Positions 1 to 12,000 of a DNA stretch of 64,000 nucleotides are shown here, piece after piece. The notes beneath the pieces were generated by a model, which did no database searches, was not told where the DNA came from, and worked only from the letters and a program-made list of their open reading frames with translations. The translations under genes and the position numbers were made by a program. The DNA comes from Rhizophagus irregularis (Eukaryota > Glomeromycota > Glomeromycetes > Glomerales > Glomeraceae). Numbering within the stretch: position 1 is the first letter of the stretch; the number at the start of each line of letters is the position of its first letter. Location of the stretch: NCBI RefSeq assembly GCF_026210795.1, contig NC_089439.1, positions 4,030,001 to 4,094,000 on the forward strand, read 5' to 3'.

Positions 1-1319
1 AATATCTCCTTCATCTCATCATAATAATCGAAATCCATAGGTTCAACACCTGATTTAATGCAACCATATACCGAACTATAATCTGCAGCCAATCGAGCCC
101 ACCTTTTTATATAATTAATATAATATAATTTATTAAATATAATTTATTAAATATAATTTATTAAATATAATTTATTAAAAGTATATACAGTATAAACAAT
201 AAGAAAAAGTCAAGACTAAATTTACCTTAATTTGAAGGCTTTCAAAGTTCTTCCCGAAAATCTTGTGCAATGATCCGAAAACATATCACTCCAAATCCTA
301 GATTTATCGGCATTACGTTGTGCCGCTAACAGCAACTTATGCTTTAATTTAACAGCGGAGATCAATGATCTGGTTTCCTTTCTAGTCCAATTCGAACGAC
401 ATTTCTTCTTTTCTTTGCCTCCCTCAGTTTTAGGTGTCTCATCATAATTTTCTCTCTTTATAGTTTCTTCTGGGAGAAGACCTAATAAAATTGAGTCTTA
501 AATACAAAATACAACTTTAAATGATTTTTTTTTTTTTTAAAAAAAAAAAAGAGAGAAAGAAAATATATATTAATGTTACATACCAATATTTTCTTGAATA
601 AAAGGATTATCAAACTTTATGTTAGCATGTTGAATCTCCGGTAAGTTGTTATTACCTTCAAGAACTCCATTTCCAAATTTTGAGGGTTGATCTTCAATAA
701 TATCGGATTTTCTTCGTTGTACATTGGTAAAAGCAGAATTACGACCCAAATGATGAGATGATGGTGCAGAATTAATAATAGAATGAAAATTCGGAGTAAG
801 AGGTGGTAGATATCTACCATCATTATTATTGTTGTTATTATTATTATACGAAATAAATGAACGCGTAGGAAGCGGGCTTTCTAAACATTCCTGTCTATTA
901 TTATTATTATTATATGATGACATATTGTCGCTTGAAGACCATGTTGATACGTTATACGGGGGACCAGTTGAACCATTGATATCCCTATTAGACTGATAAT
1001 TATTAGAATAATACGTCGGCCAATAAGTTGTCGTATAAGACGTACTATTTGGATCATAATTTATATTTGGTGCATAAAATTTAGGAATTGAAGTATTAAG
1101 TTCTTGTTTTATAGTAGAACCTTCAAAAGGTTGAGTAGGACTTCTCGCACTCAAAGGAGATTGATTAGGAAAATTAACTTGGGCGAAGCTTCCACGAAAA
1201 ATAGCGTCCGTACTTTCATGATTATGAAAGGAAGTTAAAGGGTTTGGTAAATTAGATATTGATGGTAAAAGAATTTTTGGACGGTAAATATCATTATTAG
1301 CATTTTCTTTATTTTCCAT
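1..1319 (-). CDS. Myb/SANT-like DNA-binding protein (3' end outside window)
   Basis: Probable nuclear DNA-binding protein. Three exons are visible on the minus strand: 1319-584, 481-226 and 102 to the window edge, with introns 583-482 and 225-103; reading frame is kept across both junctions. Exon 1 (about 245 residues) is low-complexity, rich in Asn, Ser, Pro and Tyr with poly-Asn runs. Exons 2-3 carry a basic segment (KEKKKCRSNWTRKETRSLI) followed by a helical, Trp-containing module ending KAFKLRWARLAADY, which resembles the Myb/SANT-like (trihelix) fold with spaced tryptophans. The start is the ATG at 1319. The stop lies beyond base 1, so the product is partial. Target genes are unknown. 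The Myb-like call rests on motif pattern only. Confidence 0.7.
124..179. repeat. 14-bp tandem repeat, four copies, inside an intron
   Basis: Four perfect copies of TATAATTTATTAAA lie in the second intron of the Myb/SANT-like gene. The repeat is AT-only and sits away from the splice sites. Confidence 0.9.
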
Positions 1320-3040
1320 TCCTACTTTATCGAAAAAAGCTAAAGTACTCTAGTCTAGTTTATATTAAAGAAAAGGGTAAATAAGTAAATGTTTTGACGC
1401 GATGAACCTTTTTATAGTTATCTAAGAATAACGTGACGTACGTGACGTAACAATAATTCCTAAAAAAAAAGACGTGTTTTTATATATGCAAACAAACTCA
1501 AGTGTCTGATGTCACACAGATTTTATTGATTCTCGTGTTCTCGTGACTCGTGCTCTCGTGTGCCCTCGTGCCCTAAGGAGTTTGAGAGTTTTGAGATACT
1601 TCATCAGCTACTAAATCTGTTCAATAATACAGTCAGACTTCTATTAAAATTTATTTTCCCACTATGAGAACATATAAATATAATATGCGGTTACTACGGT
1701 ATTTTTGTAAGTGACTTTAATCTAATTTAAAAATTGTTGAGCTTTTATAAAATTTAAACAAACGAAACTTCAATGATAATAGTAATAGTTCGAATTTTAA
1801 AATTTTTATTGTAGATATAAAATTATAAAACTTTATAAAAAAATTTTTAAATTTTATTAAGTATTTTAATTTTAATTAAAAAAATTTTTTATACATAATT
1901 AACTTATATAAAAATTTTTAAATGCTCTTGTAAAAATCGTAACTAGTAGGTAAATTATGAGATGATTATCAAAGAGCCAATCAAAAATTTTGGTGGATAA
2001 TTTGTAACATTGATTATTATATATTAAATGCAAAATACTCGGTGAAATGGGAGAGTGCATCAAATGATCCTATCATTTCTTTCTATCTTATATAATTTCC
2101 GAATTTACATAATTATAATCTAAATTTGGTAATACAAAGTAAATCAGAACAAATTCAACTGAAACGAAAAAAAAATAAAAATAAAAATATATATATATAA
2201 ATTGAAGAAATTATATTTTATAATTCAATCTAGAAGATTTAGCGGGTGTAACAAAGAAGTCAAAAAAGCCCATTTTCTAAACTTGATTGTCGTAATCATA
2301 GTATGAATTGCAACCACAATTTATTTTTTTTTCATATTTTCTTGTTACATCGCGTCATCTATGAACAATGATTTTTGTTTCTTCTTCCATTATTAGTGAA
2401 GTAGGGGGATTGGATCTAATGAATAATCACGCCACAAATTTAAATAAAAAAAATTGCATGATTTTTTTTCAACCATTCAGAAACGGTAATTTCACATTGT
2501 TAATGGTTTATGATAACTTACAATAGTTATTATAATTTAAAAACGGGAAAAAATATTACAAAAAAAGAGAATCGTATGATTTACATTAAAATTAAATAAA
2601 AGAATGAAAACAAATACGTGGTTCAATTGATTGTGTAAGATATGTAAGATAGACGATATATACATATATTTGCTGTATATAAACAATGCGGAAATAACTA
2701 AAAAAAAAATTCACTTTAAATTAGCCTTTTTTTCTTTATCTTTGAGAAAGGCTGTACCTCATGTGGAAAGAAAGTGAATTTTATTATCGAAACTAAATCT
2801 GTTTACACAACATTATAAATGCGATAAAGAGATCTTAACAAATCTGTTTACGATATTTCGTAAAGATTTTATTTTTTTTATATAAAATGACACGCAAAAA
2901 AATTCCAAAATATTTTTAAAAAATTTTTATTTTTTTATTTTTATTTTTTTTTTTTAAGTAAAAAACGAAAAAATTGATAATTATTTTGTTTACCATTTTT
3001 ACATTTTTACCCAATTTTACCCAAATAATAAATAATCAAC
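1320..3040. other. Divergent intergenic region, no gene seen
   Basis: This 1.7 kb AT-rich spacer separates two genes that point away from each other (Myb/SANT-like and INSIG). I see no convincing ORF, tRNA or transposon. It contains poly-A/T runs and a CT/GT-rich patch near 1,530-1,580 built from repeated CTCGTG words, which is likely promoter-proximal to the minus-strand gene. Both genes' 5' regulatory DNA must be here. Confidence 0.6.
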
Positions 3041-4454
3041 ATGTCACCTATTAACGCGCCACAAATTCCACCTAACAACCCTAGTAATATAGCAACATAT
3101 ACCCCTTCTAATACTAGTACTGGTAACTTGTTCGCACTTTTGAAAGATAACAATACATTTACGATTTCAATTGAAACGTTAATTAAAGCTACAGCTATAG
3201 ATCAAACGCCAATAACAAACAAAAATTCAAAAATTGTGAAACAAACAAAACCAACACATAAAAGGTCCAAATCTTCAATTTCACGAATTCATTCTAATAA
3301 TAATAATAATAATAATAATAATTCCATCAATAATAAATCTTTAAAATTAATCAAGTCCTCAACTTCAACTGAAATTAAAAAAAATTTTACACCTAATTCT
3401 CAACAAAATTTAAATTTATCAAATATGAGTGCTGTACCACAGCTTGCTAAACTTACACAAAAAAATGATAACTATAAATTTCTAAGTTATTATCCTCCAA
3501 GATTTTTAACTCTCTTTTTACTTGGATCTTTAACTTCTTTTGTGATAGATCATTTACTTACTCAAAATCATATAACAGAATATCCAAAAGATATTCCAAA
3601 ATTAATTGATACTGCTGCTTGGATTCCACCAACATGTGGTGCTTCCGCTGTTTTAGTAGGTTCTTTATTCCCTTTTGCTGATTATTGGTTTATGCGAAAA
3701 CCACAAGAATTTCAAAGAGAATGGAGTAATGTCATGAGGTATTATTGAAATTTAAATAATAAAAGATTTTTGTTTATTCTATGATATCAATATATTGATT
3801 CCATTTTTTTTTTATTTAGATGTATGGGAGGTTTTATTGGTGTCGCATATGCTGCTACGGTTGGTTTCAAATTTATTTTATTTTAATCAAAATTTAATGT
3901 ATTAATTAAATATTTTCTTATAATGTAATATTATAATTATATAGAAATTATCATGGAATAGCAATTATCAAGTTTCTTGTACATTAGCATTGATATCGAT
4001 CGTATTATGGTTCCTATTTGATCGAACTTCACATGGATTTATGATGTCCACGTTATTTTCTTCAATAGGAACGGGTGTCATGTATATGCTTGTATCAAAC
4101 GGTATCTATAGGTAAGAGATTAATCAATTTAAAGAATTTAGAATTTTTCCTTTTTTTAGTTTTAGTTTTCAATATTTAATATAATTTAATTTTTAAATTA
4201 AGTTTCACGCACGCTGATTTTTTCGGTGTACGATCATGGATTCCGGTATTTATTTTTATAATCTTTAAAAGAACCATTTTTATAAAAAGTATTAATACGT
4301 TTTTTATATATCTTTCTAGTGTATTCTTTATTCATCATGTGTATGTTTTGGTACAATTGGTAGACAATTAATGATAGTACCGGAAGAATGGTTTGAACCT
4401 GAACAGAAAGAACAAGGAAAAAGTAGTGAAGTAAAGACGGCAAAACTGGATTAA
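3041..4454 (+). CDS. INSIG family sterol-sensing ER protein
   Basis: INSIG proteins sit in the ER membrane and bind sterol, restraining SCAP-SREBP export and promoting HMG-CoA reductase turnover (family knowledge). Five exons: 3041-3738, 3820-3859, 3945-4111, 4203-4245 and 4320-4454, together 1083 nt or 360 residues. The first about 145 residues are a Ser/Asn/Thr-rich extension with a poly-Asn run. The INSIG core follows: a first membrane helix, the conserved-looking WIPPTCGASAVLVGSLFP, RCMGGFIGVAYAA, LWFLFDRTSHGF, and RSWIPCILYSSCVCFGTIGRQL near the end. These blocks match the INSIG pattern in order and spacing. The long N-terminus is unlike animal INSIGs but common in fungal homologues. Start chosen at the first ATG of the open frame. 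Confidence 0.9.
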
Positions 4455-4594
4455 ATATTATAAACAAATGATGAATTTATAAAGATTTTTGATGATTTGA
4501 TATTTCAACTTATTTTTCACGTTAATTTTTTTCAATGTTAGTTGAATAACAATTGATTATTGTAGGCATTAGTAATTTTTATATATGTATATAA

Positions 4595-4598
<4 letters not shown>

Positions 4599-4625
<27 letters not shown>
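4599..4625. repeat. TA dinucleotide microsatellite
   Basis: An uninterrupted TA run lies about 145 bp downstream of the INSIG stop codon, in the 3' flank. Confidence 0.9.
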
Positions 4626-4922
4626 TCTGAAAATAAATTTTTTTAATAGAACTATAAAAATTAATTATGAAATAATTGCATTTCAATTCATAATTCATAT
4701 CTTTATTAAATTATTATTTTATTAAAAAAAACCAAATTATGGAAAATTAATATAACTATTAAATAAAATTATGAAAAAAAAAAAATTTTTTTTAACAAAA
4801 TAAATTGAATATGTCATTATATTAACATTATAAATATGCAAAACCAACTCGTTAATAACCCTTTCCCCCCAAATATACCGTTTTTTAATAATTTAAATCA
4901 TTTTTACAATACAGTAAACTAT

Positions 4923-6611
4923 TTATTTATTTTTAGTATACTTACATTCCTCCGGATTTACTATAATGTTATCATCATCACTAAGTTCGATAATTAAATA
5001 AGAATAAGATTTTCACACTTAAAGTTACTATATTTAGGAGCAAACATGATTACTTACTCTTCAATATCACTCCTTGTATCTTCGGCATTTTTACCAGTAA
5101 CAACTCTCCATGCAACACGTAAAATAAGTGAGAACCAATAGACCATCAAAATCTGTAAGAGTACTAATCCAAACAAAATGATGTACTTGGACCACCAAGT
5201 TAACCAATATCCATTTAATGGATCCCATATGCACTTGTTATTTTCTGGTAAACATGACTCAGCATATGTAGTCCAGATAATTAATCCATAAAGATAATGT
5301 CTTGTATATATCCAAGTAATCATAAAGATTACAAACATCATATCGGTGATGATGCTCGGAAGCTCCAAGTATTTGAGGCATTTGGCGAACTATAATTGAA
5401 AGGAAATAGCATCAATAAAGTTAAAGTATAAATGATAAAGACTTTCAACTATTGTTCGGATATTTATTTGATTTGCTTTTTACTCATTCTCCTCTTAAGA
5501 AAAAAGGAAAACATCAGCTATTTACAAACATATCACTTCCCTTCCTTCCCCTTATACGGTTACTTACCGATAACCAAATATCAGTGAAATCCATTGTAAC
5601 AAATACCGTATTCCCCATTCTTGTGAAGTTGAATAAATAACTGCCTCCGATCAACAAACACGTTATAATATGATGTGCTGCCATCTCGACGAAATCTTTA
5701 CGAGGTTTTTCAATTTTAAGTAGGAGAACAGTAATTTGTTGAAGCCAAAATGCAAATTGAATAAGGTAATAATGTTTCAAAGAAGGACTCATTAAAAAAT
5801 GCGGATAGTCAATCCACAAGTATTTGGTATTGAAATACCCGTAAGGACCTTGGCTCATTATATACTACAAAATAATGATAAATAGCATTAGCTTTTTCCA
5901 TTATGATAACCTTTCTCTAAATCTTGATTTTCCAAGATCTCCTGATCTAATATAATTTCGCTTATTCTTTTCAACAGATTTAGGTTAACTGATCAAATTC
6001 AATGCATTATCTAACAATTCATGTAAAATATCGTGATTGCAACTTACTGAGCCAGCCGATGTTGATATGAGACAATAAATAAAAATATATCCTTGCTCCA
6101 TGAATCTTGTCAAACTTTTTGTTTTTATTCCTGCGTATAATGCAAAAGATTTTAGCAAATACTGCATTGTAAACTCTCTAATAAATGTGAGTACTAATAT
6201 CCAGAAGACTATGTATGCGATATCCCAGTATCCTTTCCCATATTGGATTTCATCTGAAGAACTTTTCTGTATAGGATATGATAAGAAAAGAAACTTGGAA
6301 AAAGGATTTTGTGGAGTAGGATTAACCAAATAAGATAAAATTATTGCACTTATGATTTTCAAAGGCAACTCTAAACGCGAAAAAAAATTCGTGTCAATTA
6401 TATAAAACTTTTCAATTCAATTTATTTTATAAGCTAAAAAAACTCAATAGAAGTGAAATTATTAAAACTTACCAATCTGATGCTCGAAAATATAGTTTGC
6501 TACTCTTGTCCATATCCCTGCTTTTTTTTTCGCAAGTATTATATATTTCTCTTTCTCATTTTTCCACTCGGGAATTGGTTTCGACTTTCTCTTAATTGTT
6601 CCTTTTGACAT
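4923..6611 (-). CDS. Ceramide synthase (LAG1/TLC domain)
   Basis: Catalyses N-acylation of sphingoid bases with acyl-CoA in the ER membrane to make ceramide. Five exons: 6611-6473, 6370-6048, 5864-5568, 5389-5058 and 4980-4923; spliced length 1149 nt, 382 residues. A basic N-terminus (MSKGTIKRKSKPIPEW) precedes several hydrophobic segments. The diagnostic Lag1 signature is present: AAHHIITCLLIGGSYLFNF followed by TRMGNTVFVTMDFTDIWLS, with the paired His and the two Asp that are essential in yeast Lag1. GYFNTKYLWIDYPHF also matches the family. The C-terminus is acidic then ends KYTKNK, a possible lysine ER-retrieval tail. Length is close to fungal family members. It converges tail-to-tail with the INSIG gene about 470 bp away. 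Confidence 0.92.
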
Positions 6612-9097
6612 TATTTAATATGTCGACAAAAAATTTACAGGGATATTGTTAAATAGAATTTCGTTTGTTTGTTGGTACTAGCGAAAGAATCTACTCGAGG
6701 TGACTCAAATATTACATCAAAAAAAAATTGCAAACAAGATCTACTAATAGATCTCAGCCCAGCTTCAGCCGGCACAAATTTTGGGGGACCCCCGTTGCCG
6801 AGTTAAAAATTCCTACCTACATTATTCCGAACATAAAAATCCATTTGATTTAAAAGGGTAAATATTCATTTACCCTTCTTCCCCATTTAATCAACAATGT
6901 AAAATCCGTGGCATATTCTCGTTTTTGTAAAATTTTGCACATGGAGATTAAGTAAAATTGTGATTTGCAGCAAACTGATGTCACAATTTCAATATTTCAT
7001 ATGAAAAAGTTTAGCAAGTTGTCGTACATGACAATGTAAGGGAAAATCAGTCCCCCAAAACTGAACCAGTACTACCAATGATAGTTACTTCACTGGTTAC
7101 TTCGAGCTCAACTATCATGTGATATGGTTGTTGGTTGTACTCTTGGCATACATTCAGAGGATCAAAGGATGTGTTAGTGTTTATTTCTTTGTAGTAGGCT
7201 AAAAAAATATAAAATTAGATATATACATAAGAATATGAAAAGGGTTCTAGGAAGCATCGCGAAGAAAGAATATTTAGCGTAGCCATTTATAAAGTATATT
7301 TTTTTTTCGGATTTTTATTTTTTTTTATTTTATTTCGTTCTCGTGGAGATTCCTTAACCGTATAGTTATATTTTTTTTATTATTAATTCTTTTTTTTTTG
7401 TTGTTTCAGACCAATACAAGTCATGCCGAAAAATAACAATTACTGGAATGCTGGAATAACATGTAAACGAGTATATCAGTTTAACACATTTCAGTAATAT
7501 TAGTCCGCCGACGTACAAGTCTGTTTCAAAAACAGTAAGAGATTCATTAATTCAGTGTGAAGCTATCTGAGTATTTTTGTATAATTTTTGCAGAAAATCT
7601 ACAGGCAATAATCTGAAGATCGAGAGAAATAATTACGTGAAGCTGTTGATGACATATGAGATCATATTGGAATATTTAACCGATACAATGAGAATTAGAA
7701 CAATTTAAAACCGGAAACAAAACGTGAAAGATTGCAAATGTTTTAATGATGGCTGCAGAATGACACTAAACATGAAAGAAATAAGATCAATGTAATCAAT
7801 TCAGACAAAACGGTTTTAAGCCTACCTCAAATAGCTCTGTTCGACGTGTTCACACTTATTATTGTTACTTAGTATCAGAAAGTATTTGGAGCATTTTTTT
7901 TTTATTTCTTCAAACATAAAAGTACTATTTAGTTCCTGTTCCATGTAAATAGATAAATTCTCGAACGAAAGATCTATCTATCATAAGAAGAGTTATCAGA
8001 AAGTTTGAGAGACAAAAATACTTTTCAAATAATGACCAAACTTACTTAAATCCTTGCGATCATTATAGATGTGAAATGCAAGATTCTCCTGGGTATCAAA
8101 GTATTGTGTTTCAGAATGGGTAACAGACCATCATTTGCAGATAAATGACGCTAAAGAAGCAGCACTTTTAGATATGGTAGTATGGTGGATAAGATTGATC
8201 CCATCACAAGAAAACAATTTATGTAAATGCTCCTAAACATTTATAATATTGACACGTTATAATCTTGTGGTCATAGTAAACACGCATTTATGGTGACTAA
8301 GAGAAAAAGTATGAATCATTATAGTAAATAGTAATTGGATAACAAAATTAAATAAACTACTATTATCGAAATTATATTATTCAAAGCAGTGATCACAATT
8401 TAAGTATTGCTACATTATAGCTTGATTAAACAGGCAATAATATCAATATTAAACTATTAGCCGTGTTTTCAGTATAATGAGACCCTTGCATATTATCCCT
8501 AATAAAAAGAGAATTCTCTATCATTAAAGTTACTTAAATTATTTATATTTCTGTTAACAATTTTAATTTTGAAAAATCATTTTTTAGGGTGATACAATGT
8601 CGCACTAATATTGACTTTATAATGGAATAAAAACACAAGTAATGAAAAGCGTACTGGATGTTGTGGAATATGTGCTGCAAATTTGATTGCAAGTAGTTAA
8701 TAGGAAAGTGTATATTAGGACCAAAATTTTGTGCTATATCAGATATAAAGCTATTTAAGATTCTTGTGCAAATCATGATTCATTATTTTCTCTCAAAAAA
8801 CCCTGAACATAAAATTTCATTTTAAACATAAATTCCAGTGTGATATTTGTTGTGATTTTCAATTCCACGTAAATTAAGTCTTTTGCCTGTGCATTTATAA
8901 AAATTTCCTTTTCTTTTACGCATATAGACATCTAGACAGTATACTGTAGACAGTATAAAACATTAAAAATCAAAATTTTATTAATGCAAAAATTTTTTAC
9001 AATATTTATAAAATAACTAATAAATACAGTGTGAAATTTTTTTTTTTTTCCTAAAAAAAAATTATACATAAATTAAATTTAAATAACTATTTTTTTT
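6612..9097. other. Intergenic region with a transposon relic
   Basis: No intact gene is seen in these 2.5 kb between the ceramide synthase start and the ABC transporter stop. A GC-rich patch near 6,765-6,815 includes GGGGGACCCCC, unusual in this AT-rich background. The stretch around 7,795-8,175 is related to the minus-strand relic at 20,160-20,470 (see that entry), so at least part of the spacer is old transposon DNA. Confidence 0.55.
7795..8175 (+). mobile_element. Diverged transposon relic, copy 1
   Basis: Shares ordered words with the reverse complement of 20,160-20,470: CAATTCAGACA, then AGTATCAGAA, then TATCAGAAAGTTTGAG, then GGGTATCAAA followed by GTTTCAGA, and finally GCACTTTTAG. No open frame survives. 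The second copy abuts a Harbinger-like transposase end, so this is probably a decayed Harbinger-type element or its 3' flank. Confidence 0.5.
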
Positions 9098-12000
9098 TTA
9101 ATCTTTTTGTTGTGAAGTTGATGGTGATGGCGGTTGTACAAATACTTCTCCTAATGACGGTGGCATATGTGAATGTTGATTGTTATTATGCTGTGAATCA
9201 GCTGATATAGTAGGTGATATTATTGTTGATTTTTCATGTTCTTTCGATATTGTATTTGAATTTGAAATATCAGGTATTGTGATATTATTTGATGGTGCAT
9301 GTTGTAATGCTATTTGTTTAAGTTTTGTTGCTACTTCAGGTCCACTATGATCCACTAATTGATAAAAAAATCCTTCTGGATTATTTAACAGATTTAATGG
9401 TGTATCAAATTCTACTACCCTTCCTTCATTTAAACATAAAATTCTATCTGCTTCCATAATTGTATTCTATTGATGATAAAATTCGCAAATTAATAATGAA
9501 TCTTATTTTGTTTATTTATATATAAAGAAAAATTATACTTACTAATCTATGAGCTATTGTTAATACTGTATGATCGGCAAAATTCTTCTTTATGGTTTCT
9601 TGAATAATTACATCAGTTTGTAAATCAACAGCACTTGTTGCTTCATCTAAAACTAATATATTAGTCTTTTTTAGTAAAGCTCTTGCAATACAAAATAATT
9701 GTCTTTGTCCAAGGGAAAAATTTCTTCCATTTTCTAATACTTGTGTATCTAATCTTGATGTTGACGATTTAACTTTATCATATAGATGCACCGCTTTAAG
9801 CGCATTCCATATTTCTTCATCTGTACATTTTCTAAATGGATCCAAATTTGAACGGATTGTTCCAGCAAATATTACAGGTTCTATTTAAATATTAAAGCAA
9901 AATGATAAACATTATGTAGTATGTTTTAATAAAAAAAATTATTTTAATAATTACTACTTGCCTTGTGGAATTATAGCGATATTATTACGAAGATCACGCA
10001 AACCAATTGTACTTATATCCAAATTATCAATAATTATATTACCCTCAGCCAATTCAACAATTCTTAATAAACTTACAAGTAAAGTTGTTTTACCTTTTAA
10101 TATCAAAATTTGTTAATTTTAAATACAATTATAGGAATTGGAATATATGAAAAAAAATTACAAACCAGAGCCGGTCTTGCCAACAATACCAATTTTTTCA
10201 CGAGGATGAATATGAAATGAAATACTTTTGAGAACAGCAACACCATATATGTTATAACGAAGGGTAACATTTTTGAATTCAATCTAAGCACAAGAAATTT
10301 GTTAATATTTTATAAAATTATTAAAAGTTTATATCATATAAGTATCATATAAGTCAAATGCTTACTTCTCCACTTTTACCCCAATCTGGTGGCGGACGAT
10401 TGGTTTCAATAACATTTGGTCTCTATATAGAGAAAAAAAAATGAAAATAAATTCTATTATTTTGATTATTTAAGATAACAATTTACAATACAAACCTCAG
10501 AAGGTATATTTTGTCGATAATAAAGCAATTGTTGAACGCTATCCATAGTGGCAGCTACATCTCGACCAGATCGTACCATCCATTGGACAAAAATAAGTAA
10601 TTGCAGTGCATTTGCAATAGCCAAACCCGCTTTACTTGCATACTCTGGGCCACCATCTTTACGTAAAATAATTACACAAAGAGCAGTTGCAAAAATAAAA
10701 ACCGATGCCAATAGGTCAATATATAATGACTGCCATGATTTTACTAACATTTTTTTTTTTAAAAAAAAAGAAAAAAAATATATATAATATATATTATATA
10801 TATTGTTAGAAAATTTTTAAATTAATTACAAAAAACCATTGTATTTTACCTTGCATCATTGCAAATAAAGCTTTATTATTTGTATTGATTTTTTCGATAT
10901 TTTGATCATCAAATCTATTTTGTGCATTATACACTCGAATACTAGCAAGTCCTTCAAGAGTTGCTGATAAATGAGAGAAAATTGGTGCTTTGCTATCCGC
11001 TAAACAAATGTTACAGTAACAAATTACTAAATATAAGTAACATAATTAAGTCGTGAATTTAAAAATTTGTCTTACCATCCATATGTTTGAACCTTTCTTC
11101 GACATCTTTTGAAACATAAATCAGAAACCAAATACAAAATGACAATACAACTGCCGCTATTCCGGTCCATGGAAAAAGAATTATTATAAAAATGACAGTT
11201 CCGGTAATTAAAGGAAGCCATGAAAAAAACTACATAAAAACATTAAACAATATAAGATAATTTAAAATTAAGAATGAGATTTGATAGTTAAACCTGCCTG
11301 TAATGCGTTATCACTTAAAACATCATCAACTAGATACTGATGTTTTGCAAATACATTCAATATCTTTCCAAGAGGTGTTATATCGAAATATGACATTGGT
11401 GCACGCATTACTTTCTAAAATATATAAATTAAGATTTATTGCTTTCTGAAATGCAGTTAAATTTTTTTTTTTCCCCTCCAGGAAAAAAAAAATACTTACC
11501 ATAAACGTTTGGTCATGTAAAGCTTGACTTTTATGCATCATGACCCATGCGTAAAATCCACCGCGTGCAAACACTCCTATAAGAACTATACCCTATTTAT
11601 TTCAAATTAAAAATTAATATCAAATAAAAAATCTTGAAAGTATTAAATAATATGATAAACAATAACATTACAACTAAAGCGCCATATATTCCTAATCGTG
11701 AACCATATTGTTCAGGATTAATTGATATTACTAAATTTATAAGCCACCAATCTAAAATATAAAAAGTTGAGTATAAAAATTAATTTCATAATCCGCGAAA
11801 TTCAAAGAACGAATCCATTTAATGTATCATTTCAAACTTACCGCTAAAAAATCTGACAGCAGCCATGAGAAAGAAGGAAATAATCATTAAAAGTGTCAAA
11901 CTAAAGCCAGTTGATTTCCGGAAATAGTCTAAATAGACATGCAAACTAACTTTGGGTTCTTTCCTTCTATCAGAATCGATTATAGGTGTTATTCCTTCAC

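Noticed and set aside
4234-4467. Minus-strand open frame of 77 codons
   Set aside because: It is antisense to the last INSIG exons and has no coding character of its own.
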